In this document: positions 1 through 8,668 of the stretch, piece by piece | Position numbering within the stretch: position 1 is the first letter of the stretch | Layout of the letters: each line of letters opens with the position of its first letter | NCBI GenBank assembly: GCA_050012175.1 | Contig: JBEKHR010000016.1 | Location: 1-64,000, forward strand | Length of the DNA stretch: 64,000 nt | Source of the DNA: CAVROP01 sp050012175 | GTDB lineage: Bacteria > Acidobacteriota > Terriglobia > UBA7540 | Reading direction: 5' to 3' | Notes under the pieces: generated by a model | Database searches by the model: none | What the model was told of the DNA's origin: nothing | The model's input: the letters and a program-made list of their open reading frames with translations, nothing else | Program-made: the position numbers and the translations under genes

Positions 1-641
1 GAGGAATGCCTCGCGCGGATTGAAGAGGGAAACATCTTCACCCCCTAATCCCTTACTCCCCCATCTTGCCAGAGGGCGACTGGCAGACCGTATGCCGACG
101 CGCCACCTGGGTTCGCCGGACGGATACGGAGTTTCTGAGGCTCACCTTGTCCAGATCATAGCGAAAATCGAGTCTAATGCTAACTAGTTTTTCTGTTTTG
201 GAGCACCTTCGAACCGGTTGGTCAAACCCATCCTCGCAAATCAGCTCTCTCTTGAGTAAAGTAAGCGGTACGCCCGCTACATGTGGGGGTGAAGAAACAA
301 ACGTGACCTCCCAGCAGGGAGCGGGATGGGAAGGGACACCACAACCCTGACATGATCGTTGAGGGGGCACCGTGCTTTGTGCCCTTTCGGCAAGGCTGCA
401 TGACTTGAGCTGACCGAAGTTGCCAACGTCTGTCTTTTGCCCAACGGGGGCAAGGAGGACGGACGATGGCCAGCGAGTTTCCCGATATTCCCCATAACAT
501 GCGGAGGGTCCACTGGCGCTTCGAACCGTGGCTCACCCCCCGCCGCAGAGGTTCGTGGCCAGCACCTGGGCCGCTGGGGAACCCCAAGTTCGCCAGTCCC
601 GGAGTATTACTCGTGCCTCGCAAACGTGGAAGGTGGGGTGA
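1..641. other. Window edge, no gene recognised
   Basis: I see no convincing gene in this stretch. Overlapping open frames occur on both strands, but none shows a recognisable motif. The first 48 bases form a short plus-strand open frame ending in TAA that could be the tail of a gene outside the window. It is too short to call. The stretch lies downstream of the rmlC-like gene and may be degenerate or intergenic. Confidence 0.4.
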
Positions 642-663
642 CAGGGCAATCAAAATTGCCCTG
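642..663 (-). terminator. Hairpin just downstream of the rmlC-like gene
   Basis: Two perfect 9-base complementary arms (CAGGGCAAT and ATTGCCCTG) are separated by 4 bases and begin 8 bases beyond the stop codon of the last gene of the cluster. The position suits a transcription terminator. No clear U-tract follows on the minus strand, so intrinsic termination is only an inference. Confidence 0.4.
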
Positions 664-670
664 CCCTTTG

Positions 671-1291
671 TTAGCGCGGGTGGGTTGCCCAATCGTAGTT
701 AATTCCGGGTTCATCGAAGGGAATCCGCCCTTCATCGTGCGGGTTGTAATATCTGTCCATTGCATACACAAGCTGCCCCGGCTTGTCCCCCAGGATCTTA
801 TACCCGTGCCCCACGCCCGGAGGTATCCGCAATTTCCAGGGACGCAAGTCCCCGATGAACAACGTATTAATACGGCCACACGCTGGAGAGCTCTGCCTAA
901 GATCACAAAGGAATACCTGAAACATCCCATCGACCGGCACCCACAGGTCGGTCTGCTCGAAGTGATAGTGAATGGCTTTTATCACGCCGGGATAGGATTT
1001 TGTGATTGAGACTTGCAGCCGGTTGGTCTCAGATGAAACAAAATCGCGAGCGACCCCCTGGTCGCCGAAGCGAAACAACTCCCCAAAGCTCCCGCGATCG
1101 TCCGGCAATTGAACGAACGGCTCCGTTTCCACACCAGGGATGATACGCGCAGAGTTGGGATCCGTAATAACATCTCCGATGCCTGGCTTCGGATGGGGCA
1201 CAATCACCAAGTGCTGTCCATAACGCTCGGCAATAAGCCTAGACTCTCCGACGGGGGTTGAGAATGATGCTCCCTCAGTTTGCGGTCCCAC
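671..1291 (-). CDS. dTDP-4-dehydrorhamnose 3,5-epimerase family protein
   Basis: A cupin-fold sugar epimerase of the RmlC family, expected to epimerise C3/C5 of dTDP-4-keto-6-deoxyglucose in dTDP-rhamnose synthesis. The family core is visible: the IKAIHYHFEQTDLW segment holding the catalytic His, then a cupin strand pair (VDGMFQVFLCDLR) and a PPGVGHGYK turn. I chose the GTG at 1291 because AAGGAG lies about seven bases upstream. An ATG at 1339 would extend the protein and overlap the broken rmlD further. It is clearly divergent from the classical RmlC at 53708-54274, so it may belong to the variant subfamily that travels with rmlB. It is the last gene of the cluster, downstream of rmlB and the rmlD remnant. 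Confidence 0.8.
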   Translation of the reverse strand: MGPQTEGASFSTPVGESRLIAERYGQHLVIVPHPKPGIGDVITDPNSARIIPGVETEPFVQLPDDRGSFGELFRFGDQGVARDFVSSETNRLQVSITKSYPGVIKAIHYHFEQTDLWVPVDGMFQVFLCDLRQSSPACGRINTLFIGDLRPWKLRIPPGVGHGYKILGDKPGQLVYAMDRYYNPHDEGRIPFDEPGINYDWATHPR

Positions 1292-2170
1292 GTTTACTCT
1301 CCTTGAAATCTCGCGCTTGGCCGCTCTGCTTGATTTCATCGAGATACTCAGCGAGCGCCACTTTCCAATTGAGCATTAGCTCCAAATGGGCCTGCTTTAG
1401 AGCTCGGTTTTCCGGCACGGAGTTCGCCGGCCGCCGCGCCGCCCGACCGGATTCGTCGGAGGATATGGGAAGGACTGCCACGCCCTGCGCCGGCCAGAGA
1501 TCCAGGATGGTCCTCGCGAATTCAAACTACGAACACGTTCCTGAGCCCGTAGTGTGGTAAACGCCTAGGCCCGAGTCTCAGCCAATTCCGCAATCTTTAA
1601 CGATAAGTGCCGGGTGTAAGTCGGCGAGCCATGCTGGTCGTTCACCACTCGGAGGACCTTCTGCTGGGTGAGCAACCCTCAGTATAGCACTGACAAAATT
1701 CTTACGATTGGGTCCGTACAGCCAGGAAGTTCTGGCGATAAAGTATCGTTTCAAAATGGCGCGGACATGCTGCTCCCCCAGCCACTTTGACTTGCCATAG
1801 ACGCTGATCGGGTTGGGGCAGTCGTCCTCAAGATAGGCAGCGCTCTTGGTCCCATCAAAGACGTAATCAGTGCTCAGGTAGAGCATCGTCGCGCCGACCT
1901 TCGCACAGGGCCGTGGCAACGTTCCGGGTACCTGTGGAGTTTGTCGCCTCCGCAATCTGCGGATTCGTCTCGCAACCGTCGACATTCGTGTAGGCCGCAA
2001 GGTGGGATGACGAGTTCCGGCCGCCGAGTGCGCAGGACAACCGATGTTGCCGCAGCGTCACAGATATCGCAGTCACCGACATCTATGCCCCACACCTGGT
2101 GGCGCTGCCGTAAGACCGGCACGAGCGCCGTCCCAAGCATTCCTTTGGCCCCTGTAACGAGAATGCGCAC
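1275..2170 (-). pseudogene. rfbD: Broken dTDP-4-dehydrorhamnose reductase (rmlD remnant)
   Basis: The whole length of an RmlD-type reductase can be read, but only by changing frame. The ATG at 2170 opens with MRILVTGAKGMLGTALVPVL. The frame then shifts for HLAAYTNVDGCETNPQIAEA, again for LYLSTDYVFDG with YGKSK, again for VLRVVNDQHGSPTYTRHLSL, and again for GVYHTTGSGTCS. At 1527-1529 an in-frame TAG replaces the Trp of the expected SWFEFA motif. The C-terminal part (RPANSVPENRAL) then reads on to 1275. That makes at least four frameshifts and one nonsense codon, so no working enzyme is expected. It sits between rmlB and the rmlC-like gene, the normal place for rmlD. An intact rmlD at 51648-52505 may replace it. 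Multiple sequencing errors are possible but unlikely, since both flanking genes are intact. Confidence 0.85.
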
Positions 2171-2226
2171 TTCTTCCTTTCCTCTCGATTCAAACCGCTC
2201 GAAAAGGCTTAAGCCCTCGCCGACGA

Positions 2227-3327
2227 TCAGTTTGTCCGGTCTTTGCGAGAGGCTATTTCTTCCCCTGCCGCGCCGGAGGTGAGAGAATCACCCCCGGGTG
2301 ACATCACCGCCTCTAACGAGGAGTTCCGGTTCTCGTAATATTTTGCATAATAGGTGCGATATTCGCCCCGCCGCACAGCTTCCACCCAATCTGCATGCTC
2401 ACGATACCAGTTGACTGTCTGCTCCAACCCCCTATTGAGTTGAATGTGAGGCTGCCAGAGGAGTTCCTTTTCGATTTTTGTGCAATCCAGAGCGTACCGC
2501 CTATCGTGGCCGGGGCGATCAGCCACCGAGGTGATGAGAGATTCCGGCTTCCCCATCAGCTTCAGCAGCCGCGAAATTACTTCCAGGTTTTCGAGCACTT
2601 CGGTACCGCCGATGTTGTAGGTTTCACCAACTCCCCCACGTTCAAGAACCGCCAGGATCCCCCGGCAGTTGTCTTCTACGTGCAGCCAATCACGCTGCTG
2701 CCGGCCATCGCCATAGACCGGAAGTGGCTTGTTTCCAAGGGCATTGGTGATCATAAGGGGTAGAAACTTCTCGGGAAATTGGTACGGCCCGTAGTTATTG
2801 GAGGAGCGTGTAATCAGAGCCGGAAATCGATATGTCCTGACGAAGGACCGAACCAATAAATCCGATCCGGCCTTGGAGGCTGAGTACGGACTGCTGGGTT
2901 GTAATGCGAAGTTCTCGTCTGCTCTCACGCCGGGTGGCAAATCGCCATAGACCTCATCTGTCGAGACATGAAGAAATCGTTGCATGTTGAGAGTGCGCGC
3001 AACCTGTAGCAGGACGAACGTTCCCGTAATGTTGGTCTGGATCACCGGGGCAGGCTCGTAGATGCTGCGATCCACGTGCGATTCTGCCGCGAAATGCACC
3101 ACGACGTCACACCCCCGCATGGCCTGGGTGACGGCGTCAGGATCACAGATGTCGCCCTTAACGAACTGGTATCTAGGGTCGCCCGCTACCGATTGTAAGT
3201 TCGCAAGGTTTCCGGCGTAAGTCAGTTTGTCGAAGTTAACGACGGTGTAGCTATCACCGAGCGAGAGCACATGCCGAATGAAGTTTGAGCCAACAAAACC
3301 AGCCCCGCCTGTAATAAAGATTTTCAC
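2227..3327 (-). CDS. rfbB: dTDP-glucose 4,6-dehydratase
   Basis: RmlB converts dTDP-glucose to dTDP-4-keto-6-deoxyglucose, the second step of dTDP-rhamnose and many other deoxysugar pathways. This extended SDR has the Rossmann motif GGAGFVGS near residue 8, the HFAAESHVDRSI segment typical of RmlB, the catalytic STDEVYGDL motif, YSASKAG (YxxxK), and NNYGPYQFPEKFLPL. I chose the GTG at 3327 because GAGGAG lies nine bases upstream and the Rossmann fold then starts at residue 2. The ATG at 3390 would add a non-homologous 21-residue extension. About 366 residues is normal for the family. The gene is intact, next to the rmlD pseudogene. Confidence 0.93.
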   Translation of the reverse strand: MKIFITGGAGFVGSNFIRHVLSLGDSYTVVNFDKLTYAGNLANLQSVAGDPRYQFVKGDICDPDAVTQAMRGCDVVVHFAAESHVDRSIYEPAPVIQTNITGTFVLLQVARTLNMQRFLHVSTDEVYGDLPPGVRADENFALQPSSPYSASKAGSDLLVRSFVRTYRFPALITRSSNNYGPYQFPEKFLPLMITNALGNKPLPVYGDGRQQRDWLHVEDNCRGILAVLERGGVGETYNIGGTEVLENLEVISRLLKLMGKPESLITSVADRPGHDRRYALDCTKIEKELLWQPHIQLNRGLEQTVNWYREHADWVEAVRRGEYRTYYAKYYENRNSSLEAVMSPGGDSLTSGAAGEEIASRKDRTN

Positions 3328-3406
3328 TAGACTGTCTCCTCGGCAGCGCGTCCTTGGATTCCTAGGTCGTTCTTTATGGCCTGTACGCATTAGTAAATGC
3401 TTCCAG

Positions 3407-4933
3407 TCAAAGCGTCTTCAGACTCTGCTTAAGTACCTTGCCGGAGCTGTTCTTCGGGAGACCCTCGAGCACAACAACCTCCCGGGGAACGAGTTCGGGA
3501 GGTACGTACTCTTTGCAAAAAAGGCGCAAGCGCTCTTCCAGCCCGCTGGAATAACCTTTGCGAGGAACCACAAACGCTTTGACCGCTTCACCAAGAACAT
3601 CGTCCGGCACCCCTATCACGGCCGCTTCAAGCACACCCTCGAAGCTCAGAAGTCGGTCCTCCAATTGTCGGCAACTGATGCGCTTACCGCCGCATTTCAA
3701 AAAGTCCTTCTCACGGTCGACCACGTATATGAAGCCGTCTTCATCCACGGTGGCAAGATCTCCAGTGTAGAGCTCACCGTTGCGAAAGGACTTCGCTGTT
3801 TCCTCCGGGGCACGCCAGTAGCCTCGCGTAATGTTTTCTCCTTCGGCTACAATCTCTCCGACTTCGCCTGGGGATATTTCCTTGCCAGACTCGTCGAGCA
3901 CTTGGAGCTTGACCCCTGGAATCCCTTTGCCGATCGAGCCCAACTTCTTTTCCAGCAATTCCGGCGCAAGATAGGAGAGTCGCGCGGTGGCTTCGGTTTG
4001 ACCGTACATAATAAAGATCTGCGTTCCCGGCAATGCCTCCCGCAATTCCGAGATGAAAAAGCGCGCCAAGTGGCCGCCCGCCTGTTGAATGTATCGCAGG
4101 CGTGGAAATCTCCTTTTCCGGAGGCTGGAATTGCGCAACAGTATCTGAAAGTGGCTAGGCACGCCGGCAAATCCTGTGCAACCGGCGTCCAGCATTCGCT
4201 GGAGGACGACTTCCGGGTACATGAAACGCAGATCGATCACGACACTTCCTCCAACCCTCAAGTGAGTGTGGAGAAGCGAGGCGCCGAAGCAGTAATGGAA
4301 CGGCAGCACGGTCATAATCCGGTCGTTCTCAGTCAGCCGCAGGTACTGGGTAATGGACTCCGTGTTGGCCATGATGTTGGCGTGCGAGACCATGACCCCG
4401 CGGGGCCTGCCCGTCGATCCGGAAGTAAACATCAGCGCTGCCAAATCATCCTGCCGAACCAAGGGAAACGGGGACTTGGCGTGCAGACCGCCAGAGCATG
4501 CCTCGCCCAGTGTTGTCTGCGAGGCAGACGCCGGGACGCTTGGCGCCTGACGATCGGTCACCAAATGAACTCCCTGGAAATGGCCGCTGTTTCGTAAGGC
4601 AAATCCCGCCTGAACAAAAGCCGTCCTGGCCTCCGTAATCTGTAAAATGTAATCAAGATCCTCCGGTGAAATATTGGTGGGCAAAGGCACGCCCACCATG
4701 CCCGCCCGCAACATCCCCAGATAAGCAGCAACCCAGAAAAAGGAGTTGTCGCTGATCAGGATGCCTCGATCCCCCTTCTGGCCGCCGACGTGCAATAGGT
4801 AGCCTGCAATCTCCGCCACAGCGCTCTGGAGCTCACCATAACTGTGGTCCTGGCAAGGCAACCGAAGCGCAATTCGGTCCGGCTCTTTTCCGTCGAGCAA
4901 GAAATCCGCCACATTAGAGTTGCATGAGTTCAT
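3407..4933 (-). CDS. AMP-dependent acyl/aminoacyl ligase
   Basis: An adenylate-forming enzyme of the ANL superfamily: it activates a carboxylic acid with ATP and passes the acyl group to a thiol, here probably the carrier protein encoded two genes upstream. Visible motifs are the P-loop TSGSTGRPRG at about residues 170-179, YGQTEATARL, the YTGDLA..DEDGFIYVVDR hinge region, and the C-terminal catalytic Lys at about 499 (NSSGKVLKQ). Its 508 residues match stand-alone ligases, with no fused carrier domain. It follows the ACP and NadE-like genes with a 207-base gap in which I see nothing. The ATG has a poor ribosome site. Its acid substrate cannot be told from sequence; a small hydroxy, amino or fatty acid is equally possible. 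Confidence 0.85.
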   Translation of the reverse strand: MNSCNSNVADFLLDGKEPDRIALRLPCQDHSYGELQSAVAEIAGYLLHVGGQKGDRGILISDNSFFWVAAYLGMLRAGMVGVPLPTNISPEDLDYILQITEARTAFVQAGFALRNSGHFQGVHLVTDRQAPSVPASASQTTLGEACSGGLHAKSPFPLVRQDDLAALMFTSGSTGRPRGVMVSHANIMANTESITQYLRLTENDRIMTVLPFHYCFGASLLHTHLRVGGSVVIDLRFMYPEVVLQRMLDAGCTGFAGVPSHFQILLRNSSLRKRRFPRLRYIQQAGGHLARFFISELREALPGTQIFIMYGQTEATARLSYLAPELLEKKLGSIGKGIPGVKLQVLDESGKEISPGEVGEIVAEGENITRGYWRAPEETAKSFRNGELYTGDLATVDEDGFIYVVDREKDFLKCGGKRISCRQLEDRLLSFEGVLEAAVIGVPDDVLGEAVKAFVVPRKGYSSGLEERLRLFCKEYVPPELVPREVVVLEGLPKNSSGKVLKQSLKTL

Positions 4934-5140
4934 GTCAAGGAAAACGTATTAAGTCCTGCGGCGGTCACCTATTCTCAAGAATCCCGTTTCCTGGTCCCAG
5001 CCGGCGGACCGCCCTCGTCCTCAAGGAAGAAAGGACCCGAGATGTGAATATCACCCATACTTCCGCATCCGGGAGAAGATTGGCGGAACACGCGGAGTCA
5101 AGCGCTCTTCCCTGCATCCGATGGGGCTCGCCTTTTGCGT

Positions 5141-6130
5141 TCAGTCTCCTTCGACTTCTTCAACAAGCATCGGGGCGGCGCGGAGATAGCGCGCGACCTT
5201 CCGCTTCGATTCGATCATGCGATACGCGCGTTCAACCTGCCCGGCGTCCATTCCGACTGCCGAAGCCAGGTCCGCGGCCGAAATGTTGTGGTTCTTTCCA
5301 TATAGACAAAGGTCCATTTTTTCGAGCGGAAGTGAAAAATAGAACTCCTCCTGGGTTTGTTCGAGCGAATAAGTATCGGTAGTCGGTGGCCGGCGTCGAA
5401 TCTCCTCGGGCACTCCTAGATAGGCCGCCAACTGACAGACCTGAGACTTGTAGAGATGGGCGATCGGCTTCAGGTCCGCGGCGCCATCTCCGTTCTTCAC
5501 GAAAAATCCCTGGTCGTACTCCAATCGATTCGGCGTTCCAGCCACCGCGTATTGCAAAAGGTCGGCATAGTAATACTCGATCATCTTCCGCGTCCGTTGT
5601 TTGAAGTTCGTGGCCGCAAGGATACCCAGGTAAGCCGCAGCACTGAGCCGCACCTTCTTTGTTTCTCCATCCGGGGTCTGAACAACCACGGAGAAGATCG
5701 CATAACGATCAGCGTCGACAAGATTGGGCAAGACTATCTTGCACTTATAGCCCTCGCCATACTCAGGAACGACCGATCGAATAGATTCATCTCGCCGCTC
5801 ATAGCAACGAGCCCCGCGGAGAATAGGACCGATATCTTCCATTGCAGAGCGAACCTGCAATGATTTAGCGACCATGATGCCGAGGCGAAGACTCTCAGGA
5901 GATGAGTCTGTTTCGGGCATGAACAACACGAGAACACGCTCCTTACCTACGGCACGGGCGCACAGAAACGCCACAACGCTGCTGTCGATCCCTCCCGATA
6001 CGGCCACGACGATTCCCTTCCTCTTTAGTTGATGGAAGACAATGTCGCGGATTCGTGAGGCAATACGTTCCGTCTCACGGGCGGGATCCACACAAAGAAC
6101 GTCCGCGGAAACAACCGTATGCGCACTCAC
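5141..6130 (-). CDS. NAD synthetase-like ammonia ligase (NadE family)
   Basis: A PP-loop ATP pyrophosphatase of the NadE family. Canonical NadE adenylates nicotinate-adenine dinucleotide and amidates it with ammonia. The PP-loop SGGIDSS lies at residues 45-51, and the family block around GTPNRLEYDQGFFVKNGDGA with PIAHLYKSQV is clear. No glutaminase domain is present, so ammonia must come from elsewhere, possibly the adjacent amidotransferase. A stretch between about residues 100 and 170 looks longer than in housekeeping NadE. The start overlaps the ACP stop by four bases (ATGA), implying translational coupling and a role in the same pathway. I infer a paralogue recruited to amidate or aminate a polysaccharide precursor. 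A plain NAD-synthesis role cannot be excluded. Confidence 0.85.
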   Translation of the reverse strand: MSAHTVVSADVLCVDPARETERIASRIRDIVFHQLKRKGIVVAVSGGIDSSVVAFLCARAVGKERVLVLFMPETDSSPESLRLGIMVAKSLQVRSAMEDIGPILRGARCYERRDESIRSVVPEYGEGYKCKIVLPNLVDADRYAIFSVVVQTPDGETKKVRLSAAAYLGILAATNFKQRTRKMIEYYYADLLQYAVAGTPNRLEYDQGFFVKNGDGAADLKPIAHLYKSQVCQLAAYLGVPEEIRRRPPTTDTYSLEQTQEEFYFSLPLEKMDLCLYGKNHNISAADLASAVGMDAGQVERAYRMIESKRKVARYLRAAPMLVEEVEGD

Positions 6131-6438
6131 ACGTTCCCTCCCTGGGCAACCTCGCGAGTCGCAGGGCCGTGCGCTTCTTGCTGTGCGCCTCTCTGCTTCC
6201 TGCTTAGATAGGCTGAAATGTTGTTGATTGAGTCCAGGTTCTCGGGCGTCAGTTCTCCTTCTTCAACCGTCATGCCGTAAGTCTCTTCCAAGAACGCCAC
6301 CAGTTGGAGGACCCCCGTTGAGTCAATGATTCCATGCTCGAGAAAGGAATCGCTGTCTTCAAAGCTGTAATCCTGGCCCAGGAGATAGTTCTCCACCAGG
6401 AAGCTCCGCACCTGTTGCGCGATGGTTGCTGAATCCAT
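6127..6438 (-). CDS. Acyl carrier protein
   Basis: A small acidic carrier protein (103 residues) with the four-helix carrier fold expected from its length and composition. The phosphopantetheine Ser is most likely Ser40 in GIIDSTGVLQLV, where the usual DSL is DST. The C-terminal 20 or so residues are an extra tail rich in Gly, Ala and Gln. It overlaps the NadE-like gene by four bases and lies upstream of the AMP-ligase, which probably loads it. This pairing of ACP and ligase inside a glycan locus suggests delivery of an acyl or aminoacyl group to a sugar rather than fatty acid synthesis. Confidence 0.85.
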   Translation of the reverse strand: MDSATIAQQVRSFLVENYLLGQDYSFEDSDSFLEHGIIDSTGVLQLVAFLEETYGMTVEEGELTPENLDSINNISAYLSRKQRGAQQEAHGPATREVAQGGNV

Positions 6439-6601
6439 TCCTTGTACCTCATATGGTGATAAGGGCTGCCCATATCAGTCTAGCAGTGATCCCATGCTGT
6501 GCCTACTGAGCAATAATTTGGAAGTCCCCCCTATCGCATCCGAACCTCGGCATTGCCTGCCTCACGACCTCACTCAATCAAGGGGCGAAGCGGTAGGGCC
6601 A

Positions 6602-8599
6602 TCAAGCTATTTCTTTGAGCGATTCTGTATGGGCAACGTTCGCGCCTCGCAGGAATGGTTGAGTGGACACATCGCCTCTTGGTTCGCGGCGGTTCATGAA
6701 GCGCTCCAGCAAGATTTCGGTCGACAGAATGCCGACCAGGGCCATATTGTCTTTCGTGCTGGTTGGGCGCCCACTCTTAAACTTGGCCACAAGTGCGGCA
6801 ACTGTTTGAGGATTGAAGATCCCCTCCCGCTTGATCCTCTCGGGAGATAACATCTCTTCCGCGTATCTCCCTGCCGGACAGAAAAAGCTCTTCCCATCGG
6901 GCGCTCGATACGGCTGCTTGTGACGCTTCCGGATGGACTCGGGGATCAGGCCGCGGGCAGCCTGCTTCAGCAAATGCTTTTGGTCCAAGACCTTCATCTT
7001 GAGCCGGGGTGGGAGTTTAGCTGCAAATTCGACAACGCGAAAATCCAGGAAGGGATAACGCCCCTCCACGGCATGGGCCATGGCCATGCGATCACCTTGG
7101 GAGGACAGGATGTATCCGGGCAAGAGATACATCGTTTCCAGGTATTCCGCCTGATTGAACGCCGACCATGACGCGTAAGATCGCGGCAGAGCCTGTTCCA
7201 GCTCCCAAACCGCAGCGTACGATTTCATTTCGGCGCGAACCGCCTCAGATAAAAACATCTTTAGTTTGGCAGTCAGCTCCCATCGCGGCAGATGCGAGAA
7301 GAACGGGCTTGCAAGGTCCTCAGCAGTCACGTGGAAAAAGCTCTTCAAATAAGCGGGGGACTGCCGCTGCATTGCCTCCATGTAAGGATAGAGGCGCTTG
7401 AGGAGGACCGGGCGCCACGCTGAGGCCGGATTTCGCCCCCAGAAGCGCCGGATCTTTGCCTCTTTGAAAATGTCGTATCCGCCCAGGGTTTCGTCCGCGC
7501 CTTCGCCGGTCAGCACGACTTTGAAACCACTGTTCTGAACCAGTTCGGAGAGCAGAAACAGAGGCGCCGGCGCGGTGCGGACAAGGGGCTGTTCCGCGTG
7601 CCAGACCACTTCCGGAAAGACCCTAGCAATGTCTTCGTACGAGCAATGCACATCGCTGTGCTGGGTCTGCAAGAACCCGCTAGCTTCTTTCTGGTACGTA
7701 CTCTCGTCGAACTCGGCATCGTCAAAACTGACCGAAAAGGTCCTCAGCCTGTCCCCCACCAGCTTCTTGGTCAGTGCCGTGGTGAACGTGGAGTCAAGGC
7801 CCCCGCTCAGGTACGCCCCCACCGGGACGTCGGACCGCAACCGGATGCGAGTAGCATCCAGCAACAAAGCGAGCAGTTCCTCGGTGAACCTTTCTTGGCC
7901 ATTCTCTGTACCGTCATTCTCAGGAGCGTACTCCAGGTGCCAGTGCTCCCAGACTCGAACCTGCCCGTTTTCAAGAACCAACGAGTTTCCGGGTGGAAGT
8001 TGCCAGATGTTCCGGAATGCCGTCCGCGGCGGCAACGTGACCCAGAACGTAAAGATCTGGTCCAGCGCGTGCAAGTCGAGTTCGCATTCAACCTCAGGGC
8101 AGGCAAGCAGCGCCTTTATTTCTGAGGCAAACATGAAGCTGTCAGCGGTTTGTGTCCAAAACAGTGGCCGGACGCCAAGCCGATCACGGGAAAGGAAAAG
8201 CTTTTGCCGCCTCGCATCCCAGATGGCAAACGCCCATTGCCCATTGAGGCGTTCGACGCAGTTCTCCCCTTCTTCCTGGTACAGGTGCAAGATAACCTCA
8301 GTGTCGGACCGCGTGCCGAAATTATGGCCTTTTTCAATCAGCTCATCCCGAAGCTCGAGGTAGTTGAATATTTCGCCGTTGAACGTGATCCAAAGGCTCT
8401 CGTCAGCGATGGACATGGGTTGCCGCCCGCCCTCGAGATCGATAATGCTCAGCCGGGCGTGACCAAGCCCCACCCGAGCATCGATGTAAATGCCGCAGTC
8501 ATCGGGGCCACGATGCCGGATCGCACTAATCATGCGCTGCAGCAGATTAGGGTCAACCGCAACGTTACCGACCTGCAAGCTCCCACAAATTCCACACAT
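6602..8599 (-). CDS. Glutamine-hydrolysing asparagine synthase-like amidotransferase
   Basis: A class II glutamine amidotransferase of the AsnB family. The N-terminal glutaminase domain (about residues 1-190) begins with MCGICG, where Cys2 becomes the nucleophile. That fixes the start at 8599 rather than the ATG at 8641, which would bury the Cys. The C-terminal synthase domain carries the PP-loop SGGLDST. Family members in O-antigen loci amidate uronic acids or other sugar carboxylates using Gln-derived ammonia. About 665 residues is usual. It sits upstream of the ACP, NadE-like and AMP-ligase genes and could supply amide groups to the same product. The target carboxylate is unknown. Confidence 0.9.
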   Translation of the reverse strand: MCGICGSLQVGNVAVDPNLLQRMISAIRHRGPDDCGIYIDARVGLGHARLSIIDLEGGRQPMSIADESLWITFNGEIFNYLELRDELIEKGHNFGTRSDTEVILHLYQEEGENCVERLNGQWAFAIWDARRQKLFLSRDRLGVRPLFWTQTADSFMFASEIKALLACPEVECELDLHALDQIFTFWVTLPPRTAFRNIWQLPPGNSLVLENGQVRVWEHWHLEYAPENDGTENGQERFTEELLALLLDATRIRLRSDVPVGAYLSGGLDSTFTTALTKKLVGDRLRTFSVSFDDAEFDESTYQKEASGFLQTQHSDVHCSYEDIARVFPEVVWHAEQPLVRTAPAPLFLLSELVQNSGFKVVLTGEGADETLGGYDIFKEAKIRRFWGRNPASAWRPVLLKRLYPYMEAMQRQSPAYLKSFFHVTAEDLASPFFSHLPRWELTAKLKMFLSEAVRAEMKSYAAVWELEQALPRSYASWSAFNQAEYLETMYLLPGYILSSQGDRMAMAHAVEGRYPFLDFRVVEFAAKLPPRLKMKVLDQKHLLKQAARGLIPESIRKRHKQPYRAPDGKSFFCPAGRYAEEMLSPERIKREGIFNPQTVAALVAKFKSGRPTSTKDNMALVGILSTEILLERFMNRREPRGDVSTQPFLRGANVAHTESLKEIA

Positions 8600-8668
8600 A
8601 TTAATCGAGGCGGCAGCGAACCGACATAACCTACCAGCCACTTAATAAACGCCAACGCCTCCAAACCG

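Noticed and set aside
53..692. Minus-strand genes of 105 and 156 codons
   Set aside because: They overlap each other and frames on both strands, show no motif, and have no credible start.
1527..1529. TAG reassigned as a Trp or other sense codon
   Set aside because: In-frame TAG occurs only in remnants that also have frameshifts or lost domains. Intact genes keep TGG for Trp.
3278..4597. 439-codon plus-strand open frame opposite the AMP-ligase
   Set aside because: It is the antisense of a gene with clear ANL motifs, has no motif of its own and no ribosome site. GC-rich codon bias opens such frames.
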